Assembly: GCA_911728455.2 (NCBI GenBank)
Contig: OU452233.1
Span: 14,699,214 to 14,763,213 of the forward strand
Direction: 5' to 3'
Length of the DNA: 64,000 nucleotides
From: Marthasterias glacialis
Taxonomy: Eukaryota; Echinodermata; Asteroidea; Forcipulatida; Asteriidae
Positions 1 to 11,377 of this stretch are shown here, in pieces. A program made the position numbers and the translations under genes. Numbering within the stretch: the first letter of the stretch is position 1; every line of letters begins with the position of its first letter. Below the pieces are notes generated by a model that had not been told where the DNA came from, searched no databases, and saw only the letters and a program-made list of their open reading frames with translations.

Positions 1-1348
1 GCGGCCTTGGCTATTATTGACGTACATACAGTATGGCCGTATGAACTGGACATCCTCGGGGTGTCCTCACTCTGCGGTCCCTGGCATCCTCCCTGTTTAC
101 TCGGCAGCCCCAAGACCAAAAATTTCGGAAAGCCCATGAACAGGGCTTTCCAACCGTGTCAGACTTGTCAGTTTCCCGCCAATACTTTGGGAGATAGAGC
201 CGTTGCTAAGTCTTGTTTTCACTCTGTTACAGCTTCGTGTACAAAAGTGCCATTAGACAGGCGTTTGAAGCGCATTCGGAGCATCCCCGCTCCCTGGTGA
301 TTTCAAGGCAGAAGATGGCCCTGGCTGGCCGGGAAAACCAGTTTTTCGGATGCAGGACTATGGCAGCTAACTGCAGGTGCAAGAAATTTCTCTCTAGCCC
401 CATTATATCTGGAGTTATTGGCCGTGGCGCTGCCGACTTCTGTTTTCGGCATTTATTTTTTGCTGGCTAGGTCCAGCACACACGTAGCGGCCTTGGCTAT
501 TGTTGACGTACACACAGCATGGCCGTATGAACTGGACATCATCGGGGTGTCCTTACTCCGGGGTCCCTGGCATCCTCCCTGTTTATCCGGCAGCCCCAAG
601 ACCAACATTTTCGGAAAGCCCATGAACAGGGCTTTCCAACCGTGTCAGACTTGTCAGTTTCCCGCCAATACTTTGGGAGATAGAGCCGTTGCTAAGTCTT
701 GTTTTCACTCTGTTACAGCTTCGTGTACAAAAGTGCCATTAGACAGGCGTTTGAAGTGCATTCGGAGCATCCCCGCTCCCTGGTGATTTCAAGGCGGAAG
801 ATGGCCCTGGCTTGCCGGGAAAACCCGATTTTCGGATGCAGGACTATGGCAGCTAACTGCAGGTACAAGAAATTTCTCTCTAGCCCCATTATATCTGGAG
901 TTATTGGCCGTAGCGCTGCCGACTTCTGTTTTCGGCATTTATTTTTTGCTGGCTTCGGTCCAGCACACACGTAGCGGCCTTGGCTATTGTTGACGTACAC
1001 AAAGCATGGCCGTATGAACTGGACATCCTCGGGGTGTCCTTTCTCCGGGGTCCCTGGCATCCTCCCTGTTTATCCGGCAGCCCCAAGACCAACATTTTCG
1101 GAAAGACCATGAACAGGGCTTTCTAATCGTGTCAGACTTGTCAGTTTCCCGCCAATACTTTGGGAGATAGAGCCGTTGCTAAGTCTTGTTTTCACTCTGT
1201 TACAGCTTCGTGTACAAAAGTGCCATTAGACAGGCGTTTGAAGCGCATTCGGAGCATCCCCGCTCCCTGGTGATTTCAAGGCAGAAGATGGCCCTGGCTG
1301 GCCGGGAAAACCAGTTTTTCGGATGCAGGACTATGGCAGCTAACTGCA
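1..1348 (+). repeat. First copy of an 8-monomer-spaced duplication (pairs with 3890-5237)
   Basis: Bases 1-1348 match 3890-5237 at an offset of 3889 bp, exactly eight monomers. By eye the only difference is the A at about 1002, which is C at the equivalent site. The match ends where AGGTACAAG here faces AGGTGCAAG at about 5239. The left limit lies outside the window, so the true duplicated unit may be larger. The offset equals that of the large repeat at 14300-22077. Confidence 0.93.
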
Positions 1349-3889
1349 GGTACAAGAAATTTCTCTCTTGCCCCATTATATCTGGAGTTATTGGCCGTGG
1401 CGCTGCCAACTTCTGTTTTCGGCATTTATTTTTTGCTTGCTTCGGTCCAGCACACAGGTAGCGGCCTTGGCTATTGTTGACGTACACACAGCATGGCCGT
1501 ATGAACTGGACATCCTCGGGGTGTCCTTACTCCGGGGTCCCTGGCATCCTCCCTGTTTATCCGGCAGCCCCAAGACCAACATTTTCGGAAAGCCCATGAA
1601 CAGGGCTTTCCAACCGTATCAGACTTGTCAGTTTCCCGCCAATACTTTGGGAGATAGAGCCGTTGCTAAGTCTTGTTTTCACTCTGTTACAGCTTCGTGT
1701 ACAAAAGTGCCATTAGACAGGCGTTTGAAGCGCATTCGGAGCATCCCCGCTCCCTGGTGATTTCAAGGCGGAAGATGGCCCTGGCTGGCCGGGAAACCCC
1801 GATTTTCGGATGCAGGACTATGGCAGCTAACTGCAGGTACAAGAAATTTCTCTCTAGCCCCGTTATATCTGGAGTTATTGGCCGTGGCGCGGCCGACTTC
1901 TGTTTTCGGCATTTTTTTTGCTGGCTTCGGTCCAGCACACACGTAGCGGCCTTGAATATTGTTGACGTACACACAGCATGGCCGTATGAACTGGACATCC
2001 TCGGGGTGTCCTCACTCCGCGGTCCCTGGCATCCTCCCTGTTTATTCGGCAGCCCCAAGACCAACATTTTCGGATAGCCCATGAACAGGGCTTTCCAACC
2101 GTGTTAGACTTGTCAGTTTCCCGCCAATACTTTGGGAGATAGAGCCGTTGCTAAGTCTTGTTTTCACTCTGTTACAGCTTCGTGTACAAAAGTGCCATTA
2201 GACAGGCGTTTGAAGCGCATTCGGAGCATCCCCGCTCCCTGGTGATTTCAAGGCGGAAGATGGCCCTGGCTTGCCGGGAAAACCCGATTTTCGGATGCAG
2301 GACTATGGCAGCTAACTGCAGGTACAAGAAATTTCTCTCTAGCCCCATTATATCTAGAGTTATTGGCCGTGGCGCTGCCGACTTCTGTTTTCGGCATTTT
2401 TTTTCTGCTGCTTCGGTCCAGCACACACGTAGCGGCCTTGGCTATTGTTGACGTACACACAGCATGGCCGTATGAACTGGACATCCTCGGGGTGTCCTCA
2501 GTCCGCGGTCCCTGGCATCCTCCCTGTTTATTCGGCAGCCCCAAGACCAACATTTTCGGAAAGCCCATGAACAGGGCTTTCCAACCGTGTCAGACTTGTC
2601 AGTTTCCCGCCAATACTTTGGGAGATAGAGCCGTTGCTAAGTCTTGTTTTCACTCTGTTACAGCTTCGTGTACAAAAGTGCCATTAGACAGGCGTTTGAA
2701 GCGCATTCGGAGCATCCCCGCTCCCTGGTGATTTCAAGGCGGAAGATGGCCCTGGCTGGCCGGGAAACCCCGATTTTCGGATGCAGGACTATGGCAGCTA
2801 ACTGCAGGTACAAGAAATTTCTCTCTAGCCCCATTATATCTGGAGTTATTGGCCGTGGCGCTGCCGACTTCTGTTTTCGGCATTTTTTTTTTGCTGGCTT
2901 CAGTCCAGCACACACGTAGCGGCCTTGGCTATTGTTGACGTACACACAGCATGGCCGTATGAACTGGACATCCTCGGGGTGTCCTCAGTCCGCGGTCCCT
3001 GGCATCCTCCCTGTTTATTCGGCATCCCCAAGACCAACATTTTCGGATAGCCCATGAACAGGGCTTTCCAACCGTGTCAGACTTGTCAGTTTCCCGCCAA
3101 TACTTTGGGAGATAGAGCCGTTGCTAAGTCTTGTTTTCACTCTGTTACAGCTTCGTGTACAAAAGTGCCATTAGACAGGCGTTTGAAGCGCATTCGGAGC
3201 ATCCCCGCTCCCTGGTGATTTCAAGGCGGAAGATGGCCCTGGCTGGCCGGGAAAACCCGATTTTCGGATGCAGGACTATGGCAGCTAACTGCAGGTACAA
3301 GAAATTTCTCTCTAGCCCCATTATATCTGGAGTTTTTGGCCGTGGCGCTGCCGACTTCTGTTTTCGGCATTTTTTTTTGCTGGCTTCGGTCCAGCACACA
3401 CGTAGCGGCCTTGGCTATTGTTGACGTACACACAGCATGGCCGTATGAACTGGACATCCTCGGGGTGTCCTTACTCCGGGGTCCCTGGCATCCTCCCTGT
3501 TTATCCGGCAGCCCCAAGACCAACATTTTCGGATAGCCCATGAACAGGGCTTTCCAACCGTGTCAGACTTGTCGGTTTCCCGCCAATACTTTGGGAGATA
3601 GAGCCGTTGCTAAGTCTTGTTTTCACTCTGTTACAGCTTCGTGTACAAAAGTGCCATTAGACAGGCGTTTGAAGCGCATTCGGAGCATCCCCGCTCCCTG
3701 GTGATTTCAAGGCGGAAGATGGCCCTGGCTTGCCGGGAAAACCAGATTTTCGGATGCAGGACTATGGCAGCTAACTGCAGGTACAAGAAATTTCTGTCTA
3801 GCCCCATTATATCTGGAGTTATTGGCCGTGGCGCTTCCTACTTCTGTTTTCGGCATTTTTTTTTGCTGCTTCGGTCCAGCACACACGTA

Positions 3890-5237
3890 GCGGCCTTGGC
3901 TATTATTGACGTACATACAGTATGGCCGTATGAACTGGACATCCTCGGGGTGTCCTCACTCTGCGGTCCCTGGCATCCTCCCTGTTTACTCGGCAGCCCC
4001 AAGACCAAAAATTTCGGAAAGCCCATGAACAGGGCTTTCCAACCGTGTCAGACTTGTCAGTTTCCCGCCAATACTTTGGGAGATAGAGCCGTTGCTAAGT
4101 CTTGTTTTCACTCTGTTACAGCTTCGTGTACAAAAGTGCCATTAGACAGGCGTTTGAAGCGCATTCGGAGCATCCCCGCTCCCTGGTGATTTCAAGGCAG
4201 AAGATGGCCCTGGCTGGCCGGGAAAACCAGTTTTTCGGATGCAGGACTATGGCAGCTAACTGCAGGTGCAAGAAATTTCTCTCTAGCCCCATTATATCTG
4301 GAGTTATTGGCCGTGGCGCTGCCGACTTCTGTTTTCGGCATTTATTTTTTGCTGGCTAGGTCCAGCACACACGTAGCGGCCTTGGCTATTGTTGACGTAC
4401 ACACAGCATGGCCGTATGAACTGGACATCATCGGGGTGTCCTTACTCCGGGGTCCCTGGCATCCTCCCTGTTTATCCGGCAGCCCCAAGACCAACATTTT
4501 CGGAAAGCCCATGAACAGGGCTTTCCAACCGTGTCAGACTTGTCAGTTTCCCGCCAATACTTTGGGAGATAGAGCCGTTGCTAAGTCTTGTTTTCACTCT
4601 GTTACAGCTTCGTGTACAAAAGTGCCATTAGACAGGCGTTTGAAGTGCATTCGGAGCATCCCCGCTCCCTGGTGATTTCAAGGCGGAAGATGGCCCTGGC
4701 TTGCCGGGAAAACCCGATTTTCGGATGCAGGACTATGGCAGCTAACTGCAGGTACAAGAAATTTCTCTCTAGCCCCATTATATCTGGAGTTATTGGCCGT
4801 AGCGCTGCCGACTTCTGTTTTCGGCATTTATTTTTTGCTGGCTTCGGTCCAGCACACACGTAGCGGCCTTGGCTATTGTTGACGTACACACAGCATGGCC
4901 GTATGAACTGGACATCCTCGGGGTGTCCTTTCTCCGGGGTCCCTGGCATCCTCCCTGTTTATCCGGCAGCCCCAAGACCAACATTTTCGGAAAGACCATG
5001 AACAGGGCTTTCTAATCGTGTCAGACTTGTCAGTTTCCCGCCAATACTTTGGGAGATAGAGCCGTTGCTAAGTCTTGTTTTCACTCTGTTACAGCTTCGT
5101 GTACAAAAGTGCCATTAGACAGGCGTTTGAAGCGCATTCGGAGCATCCCCGCTCCCTGGTGATTTCAAGGCAGAAGATGGCCCTGGCTGGCCGGGAAAAC
5201 CAGTTTTTCGGATGCAGGACTATGGCAGCTAACTGCA
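3890..5237 (+). repeat. Second copy of the 8-monomer-spaced duplication (pairs with 1-1348)
   Basis: See the first copy. The monomers between the copies (4-8) are of other types, so the pair is best read as homologous positions in two successive 3.9-kb higher-order units whose middle parts have diverged or been exchanged. Confidence 0.93.
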
Positions 5238-6025
5238 GGTGCAAGAAATTTCTCTCTAGCCCCATTATATCTGGAGTTATTGGCCGTGGCGCTGCCGACT
5301 TCTGTTTTCGGCATTTATTTTTTGCTGGCTAGGTCCAGCACACACGTAGCGGCCTTGGCTATTGTTGACGTACACACAGCATGGCCGTATGAACTGGACA
5401 TCATCGGGGTGTCCTTACTCCGGGGTCCCTGGCATCCTCCCTGTTTATCCGGCAGCCCCAAGACCAACATTTTCGGAAAGCCCATGAACAGGGCTTTCCA
5501 ACCGTGTCAGACTTGTCAGTTTCCCGCCAATACTTTGGGAGATAGAGCCGTTGCTAAGTCTTGTTTTCACTCTGTTACAGCTTCGTGTACAAAAGTGCCA
5601 TTAGACAGGCGTTTGAAGTGCATTCGGAGCATCCCCGCTCCCTGGTGATTTCAAGGCGGAAGATGGCCCTGGCTTGCCGGGAAAACCAGATTTTCGGATG
5701 CAGGACTATGGCAGCTAACTGCAGGTACAAGAAATTTCTCTCTAGCCCCATTATATCTGGAGTTATTGGCCGTAGCGCTGCCGACTTCTGTTTTCGGCAT
5801 TTATTTTTTGCTGGCTTCGGTCCAGCACACACGTAGCGGCCTTGGCTATTGTTGACGTACACACAGCATGGCCGTATGAACTGGACATCCTCGGGGTGTC
5901 CTTTCTCCGGGGTCCCTGGCATCCTCCCTGTTTATCCGGCAGCCCCAAGACCAACATTTTCGGAAAGACCATGAACAGGGCTTTCTAATCGTGTCAGACT
6001 TGTCAGTTTCCCGCCAATACTTTGG
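4080..6025 (+). repeat. Tandem dimer duplication, 973-bp unit twice
   Basis: About 4080-5052 and 5053-6025 match at an offset of 973 bp (two monomers). One clear difference is AAAACCCGATTTT at about 4713 against AAAACCAGATTTT at about 5686. Both copies contain the GGCTAGGTCC deletion allele and the AAAGACCATG arm change. Breakpoints fall somewhere in monomer positions about 170-250 and cannot be placed more closely, because the parental monomers are identical there. Confidence 0.88.
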
Positions 6026-7263
6026 GAGATAGAGCCGTTGCTAAGTCTTGTTTTCAATCTTTTACAGCTTCGTGTACAAAAGTGCCATTAGATAGGCGTT
6101 TGAAGCGCATTCGGAGCAACCCCGCTCCCTGGTGATTTTAAGGCGGAAGATGGCCCTGGCTTGCCGGGAAAACCAGATTTTCGGATGCAGGACTATGGCA
6201 GCTAACTGCAGGTACAAGAAATTTCTCTCTAGCCCCATTATATCTGGAGTTATTGGCCGTGGCGCTGCCGACTTCTGTTTTCGGCATTTATTTTTTGCTG
6301 GCTTAGGTCCAGCACACACGTAGCGGCCTTGGCTATTGTTGACGTACACACAGCAGGCCGTATGAACTGGACATCCTTGGGGTGTCCTCACTCCGCGGTC
6401 CCTGGCATCCTCCCTGTTTATTCGGCATCCCCAAGACCAACATTTTCGGATAGCCCATGAACAGGGCTCTTCAACCGTGTCAGACTTGTCAGTTTCCCGC
6501 CAATACTTTGGGAGATAGAGCCGTTGCTAAGTCTTGCTTTCACTCTGTTACAGCTTCGTGTACAAAAGTGCCATTAGACAGGCGTTTGAAGCGCATTCGG
6601 AGCATCCCCGCTCCCTGGTGATTTCAAGGCGGAAGATGGCCCTGGCTTGCCGGGAAAACCCGATTTTCGGATGCAGGACTATGGCAGCTAACTGCAGGTA
6701 CAAGAAATTTCTGTCTAGCCCCATTATATCTGGAGTTATTGGCCGTGGCGCTGCCGACTTCTGTTTTCGGCATTTTTTTTGCTGCTTCGGTCCAGCACAC
6801 ACGTAGCGGCCTTGGCTATTGTTGACGTACACACAGCATGGCCGTATGAACTGGACATCCTCGGGGTGTCCTCACTCTGCGGTCCCTGGCATCCTCCCTG
6901 TTTACTCGGCAGCCCCAAGACCAACATTTTCGGAAAGCCCATGAACAGGGCTTTCCAACCGTGTTAGACTTGTCAGTTTCCCGCCAATACTTTGGGAGAT
7001 AGAGCCGTTGCTAAGTCTTGTTTTCACTCTGTTACAGCTTCGTGTACAAAAGTGCCATTAGACATGCGTTTGAAGCGCATTCGGAGCATCCCCTCTCCCT
7101 GGTGATTTCAAGGCGGAAGATGGCCCTGGCTGGCCGGGAAAACCCGATTTTCGGATGCAGGACTATGGCAGCTAACTGCAGGTACAAGAAATTTCTGTCT
7201 AGCCCCATTATATCTGGAGTTATTGGCCGTGGCGCTGCCGACTTCTGTTTTCGGCATTTTTTT

Positions 7264-8950
7264 TGCTGCTTCGGTCCAGCACACACGTAGCGGCCTTGGC
7301 TATTGTTGACGTACACACAGCATGGCCGTATGAACTGGACATCCTCGGGGTGTCCTCACTCTGCGGTCCCTGGCATCCTCCCTGTTTACTCGGCAGCCCC
7401 AAGACCAACATTTTCGGAAAGCCCATGAACAGGGCTTTCCAACCGTGTTAGACTTGTCAGTTTCCCGCCAATACTTTGGGAGATAGAGCCGTTGCTAAGT
7501 CTTGTTTTCACTCTGTTACAGCTTCGTGTACAAAAGTGCCATTAGACAGGCGTTTGAAGCGCATTCGGAGCATCCCCTCTCCCTGGTGATTTCAAGGCGG
7601 AAGATGGCCCTGGCTGGCCGGGAAAACCCGATTTTCGGATGCAGGACTATGGCAGCTAACTGCAGGTACAAGAAATTTCTGTCTAGCCCCATTATATCTG
7701 GAGTTATTGGCCGTGGCGCTGCCGACTTCTGTTTTCGGCATTTTTTTTTGCTGCTTCGGTCCAGCACACACGTAGCGGCCTTAGCTATTGTTGACGTACA
7801 CACAGCATGGCCGTATGAACTGGACATCCTCGGGGTGTCCTCACTCTGCGGTCCCTGGCATCCTCCCTGTTTACTCGGCAGCCCCAAGACCAAAAATTTC
7901 GGAAAGCCCATGAACAGGGCTTTCCAACCGTGTCAGACTTGTCAGTTTCCCGCCAATACTTTGGGAGATAGAGCCGTTGCTAAGTCTTGTTTTCACTCTG
8001 TTACAGCTTCGTGTACAAAAGTGCCATTAGACAGGCGTTTGAAGCGCATTCGGAGCATCCCCGCTCCCTGGTGATTTCAAGGCAGAAGATGGCCCTGGCT
8101 TGCCGGGAAAACCAGATTTTCGGATGCAGGACTATGGCAGCTAACTGCAGGTGCAAGAAATTTCTCTCTAGCCCCATTATATCTGGAGTTATTGGCCGTG
8201 GCGCTGCCGACTTCTGTTTTCGGCATTTATTTTTTGCTGGCTAGGTCCAGCACACACGTAGCGGCCTTGGCTATTGTTGACGTACACACAGCATGGCCGT
8301 ATGAACTGGACATCATCGGGGTGTCCTTACTCCGGGGTCCCTGGCATCCTCCCTGTTTATCCGGCAGCCCCAAGACCAACATTTTCGGAAAGCCCATGAA
8401 CAGGGCTTTCCAACCGTGTCAGACTTGTCAGTTTCCCGCCAATACTTTGGGAGATAGAGCCGTTGCTAAGTCTTGTTTTCACTCTGTTACAGCTTCGTGT
8501 ACAAAAGTGCCATTAGACAGGCGTTTGAAGTGCATTCGGAGCATCCCCGCTCCCTGGTGATTTCAAGGCGAAAGATGGCCCTGGCTGGCCGGGAAAACCC
8601 GATTTTCGGATGCAGGACTATGGCAGCTAACTGCAGGTACAAGAAATTTCTCTCTAGCCCCATTATATCTGGAGTTATTGGCCGTGGCGCTTCCGACTTC
8701 TGTTTTCGGCATTTATTTTTTGCTGGCTTCGGTCCAGCACACACGAAGCGGCCTTGGCTATTGTTGACGTACACACAGCATGGCCGTATGAACTGGACAT
8801 CCTCGGGGTGTCCTCACTCCGCGGTCCCTGGCATCCTCCCTGTTTATTCGGCATCCCAAAGACCAACATTTCGGAAAGCCCATGAACAGGGCTTTCCAAC
8901 CGTGTCAGACTTGTCAGTTTCCCGCCAATACTTTGGGAGATAGAGCCGTT
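7264..8950 (+). repeat. First copy of a 5-monomer-spaced duplication (pairs with about 9691-11377)
   Basis: Monomers 16, 17, 18 and early 19 match 21, 22, 23 and early 24 at an offset of 2427 bp. Seen differences include GATTTTCGG against GATGTTCGG at about 10059 and TTAGACAGG against TTAGATAGG at about 10942. The second change introduces a stop in the exon-like frame. Confidence 0.88.
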
Positions 8951-9433
8951 GCTAAGTCTTGTTTTCACTCTGTTACAGCTTCGTGTACAAAAGTGCCATT
9001 AGACAGGCGTTTGAAGTGCATTCGGAGCATCCCCGCTCCCTGGTGATTTCAAGGCGAAAGATGGCCCTGGCTGGCCGGGAAAACCCGATTTTCGGATGCA
9101 GGACTATGGCAGCTAACTGCAGGTACAAGAAATTTCTCTCTAGCCCCATTATATCTGGAGTTATTGGCCGTGGCGCTTCCGACTTCTGTTTTCGGCATTT
9201 ATTTTTTGCTGGCTTCGGTCCAGCACACACGAAGCGGCCTTGGCTATTGTTGACGTACACACAGCATGGCCGTATGAACTGGACATCCTCGGGGTGTCCT
9301 CACTCCGCGGTCCCTGGCATCCTCCCTGTTTATTCGGCATCCCAAAGACCAACATTTCGGAAAGCCCATGAACAGGGCTTTCCAACCGTGTCAGACTTGT
9401 CAGTTTCCCGCCAATACTTTGGGAGATAGAGCC
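8462..9433 (+). repeat. Exact single-monomer duplication (486 bp twice)
   Basis: About 8462-8947 and 8948-9433 look identical. They share rare alleles: GAAGTGCATT, AAGGCGAAAG, GCTTCCGAC, CACGAAGCGG and the ACATTTCGG deletion. The lost base joins two frames, so each copy has a 156-codon open frame (8473-8943, 8959-9429), which is a consequence of the deletion and not a gene. Related copies occur at 10957-11370, 13331-13744 and 29368-29781. Confidence 0.93.
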
Positions 9434-9690
9434 GTTGCTAAGTCTTGTTTTCACTCTGTTACAGCTTCGTGTACAAAAGTGCCATTAGATAGGCGTTTGA
9501 AGCGCATTCGGAGCAACCCCGCTCCCTGGTGATTTTAAGGCGGAAGATGGCCCTGGCTTGCCGGGAAAACCCGATTTTCGGATGCAGGACTATGGCAGCT
9601 AACTGCAGGTACAAGAAATTTCTGTCTAGCCCCATTATATCTGGAGTTATTGGCCGTGGCGCTGCCGACTTCTGTTTTCGGCATTTTTTT

Positions 9691-11377
9691 TGCTGCTTCG
9701 GTCCAGCACACACGTAGCGGCCTTGGCTATTGTTGACGTACACACAGCATGGCCGTATGAACTGGACATCCTCGGGGTGTCCTCACTCTGCGGTCCCTGG
9801 CATCCTCCCTGTTTACTCGGCAGCCCCAAGACCAACATTTTCGGAAAGCCCATGAACAGGGCTTTCCAACCGTGTTAGACTTGTCAGTTTCCCGCCAATA
9901 CTTTGGGAGATAGAGCCGTTGCTAAGTCTTGTTTTCACTCTGTTACAGCTTCGTGTACAAAAGTGCCATTAGACAGGCGTTTGAAGCGCATTCGGAGCAT
10001 CCCCTCTCCCTGGTGATTTCAAGGCGGAAGATGGCCCTGGCTGGCCGGGAAAACCCGATGTTCGGATGCAGGACTATGGCAGCTAACTGCAGGTACAAGA
10101 AATTTCTGTCTAGCCCCATTATATCTGGAGTTATTGGCCGTGGCGCTGCCGACTTCTGTTTTCGGCATTTTTTTTTGCTGCTTCGGTCCAGCACACACGT
10201 AGCGGCCTTAGCTATTGTTGACGTACACACAGCATGGCCGTATGAACTGGACATCCTCGGGGTGTCCTCACTCTGCGGTCCCTGGCATCCTCCCTGTTTA
10301 CTCGGCAGCCCCAAGACCAAAAATTTCGGAAAGCCCATGAACAGGGCTTTCCAACCGTGTCAGACTTGTCAGTTTCCCGCCAATACTTTGGGAGATAGAG
10401 CCGTTGCTAAGTCTTGTTTTCACTCTGTTACAGCTTCGTGTACAAAAGTGCCATTAGACAGGCGTTTGAAGCGCATTCGGAGCATCCCCGCTCCCTGGTG
10501 ATTTCAAGGCAGAAGATGGCCCTGGCTTGCCGGGAAAACCAGATTTTCGGATGCAGGACTATGGCAGCTAACTGCAGGTGCAAGAAATTTCTCTCTAGCC
10601 CCATTATATCTGGAGTTATTGGCCGTGGCGCTGCCGACTTCTGTTTTCGGCATTTATTTTTTGCTGGCTAGGTCCAGCACACACGTAGCGGCCTTGGCTA
10701 TTGTTGACGTACACACAGCATGGCCGTATGAACTGGACATCATCGGGGTGTCCTTACTCCGGGGTCCCTGGCATCCTCCCTGTTTATCCGGCAGCCCCAA
10801 GACCAACATTTTCGGAAAGCCCATGAACAGGGCTTTCCAACCGTGTCAGACTTGTCAGTTTCCCGCCAATACTTTGGGAGATAGAGCCGTTGCTAAGTCT
10901 TGTTTTCACTCTGTTACAGCTTCGTGTACAAAAGTGCCATTAGATAGGCGTTTGAAGTGCATTCGGAGCATCCCCGCTCCCTGGTGATTTCAAGGCGAAA
11001 GATGGCCCTGGCTGGCCGGGAAAACCCGATTTTCGGATGCAGGACTATGGCAGCTAACTGCAGGTACAAGAAATTTCTCTCTAGCCCCATTATATCTGGA
11101 GTTATTGGCCGTGGCGCTTCCGACTTCTGTTTTCGGCATTTATTTTTTGCTGGCTTCGGTCCAGCACACACGAAGCGGCCTTGGCTATTGTTGACGTACA
11201 CACAGCATGGCCGTATGAACTGGACATCCTCGGGGTGTCCTCACTCCGCGGTCCCTGGCATCCTCCCTGTTTATTCGGCATCCCAAAGACCAACATTTCG
11301 GAAAGCCCATGAACAGGGCTTTCCAACCGTGTCAGACTTGTCAGTTTCCCGCCAATACTTTGGGAGATAGAGCCGTT
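9691..11377 (+). repeat. Second copy of the 5-monomer-spaced duplication (pairs with about 7264-8950)
   Basis: Offset 2427 bp from the first copy. After the match ends, the array switches to the TTTTCAATCTTTTACAG type at about 11390, the same type that follows monomer 12 at about 6053. The switch point lies in the conserved stretch before the exon-like block. Confidence 0.88.

Larger units (their letters stand above)
1..6322 (+). repeat. Monomers 1-13
   Basis: Monomer starts: 1, 487, 974, 1461, 1946, 2432, 2919, 3405, 3890, 4376, 4863, 5349, 5836. Monomers 1-2 have a distinctive pair of types. Monomer 1 has ATTATTGAC, CATACAGTATGG, CCAAAAATTTCGG, AGGTGCAAG and a 2-base loss giving GGCTAGGTCC. 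Monomer 2 has TCATCGGGG, CTCCGGGGTCC and GAAGTGCATT. The same pair returns at 9-10, and as half-shifted copies at 11-12, 17-18, 22-23 and 60-61. Monomer 5 has the GAATATTG start also typical of the 39-47 kb block. Monomer 13 carries the stop-bearing TTAGATAGG type in its second half. Confidence 0.97.

Noticed and set aside
3617..4189. 190-codon open frame (also at 7502, 9929, 29855, 48830 and 56128)
   Set aside because: It arises only where the T-run length happens to join two frames across a monomer boundary; neighbouring monomers with one base more or less lack it.
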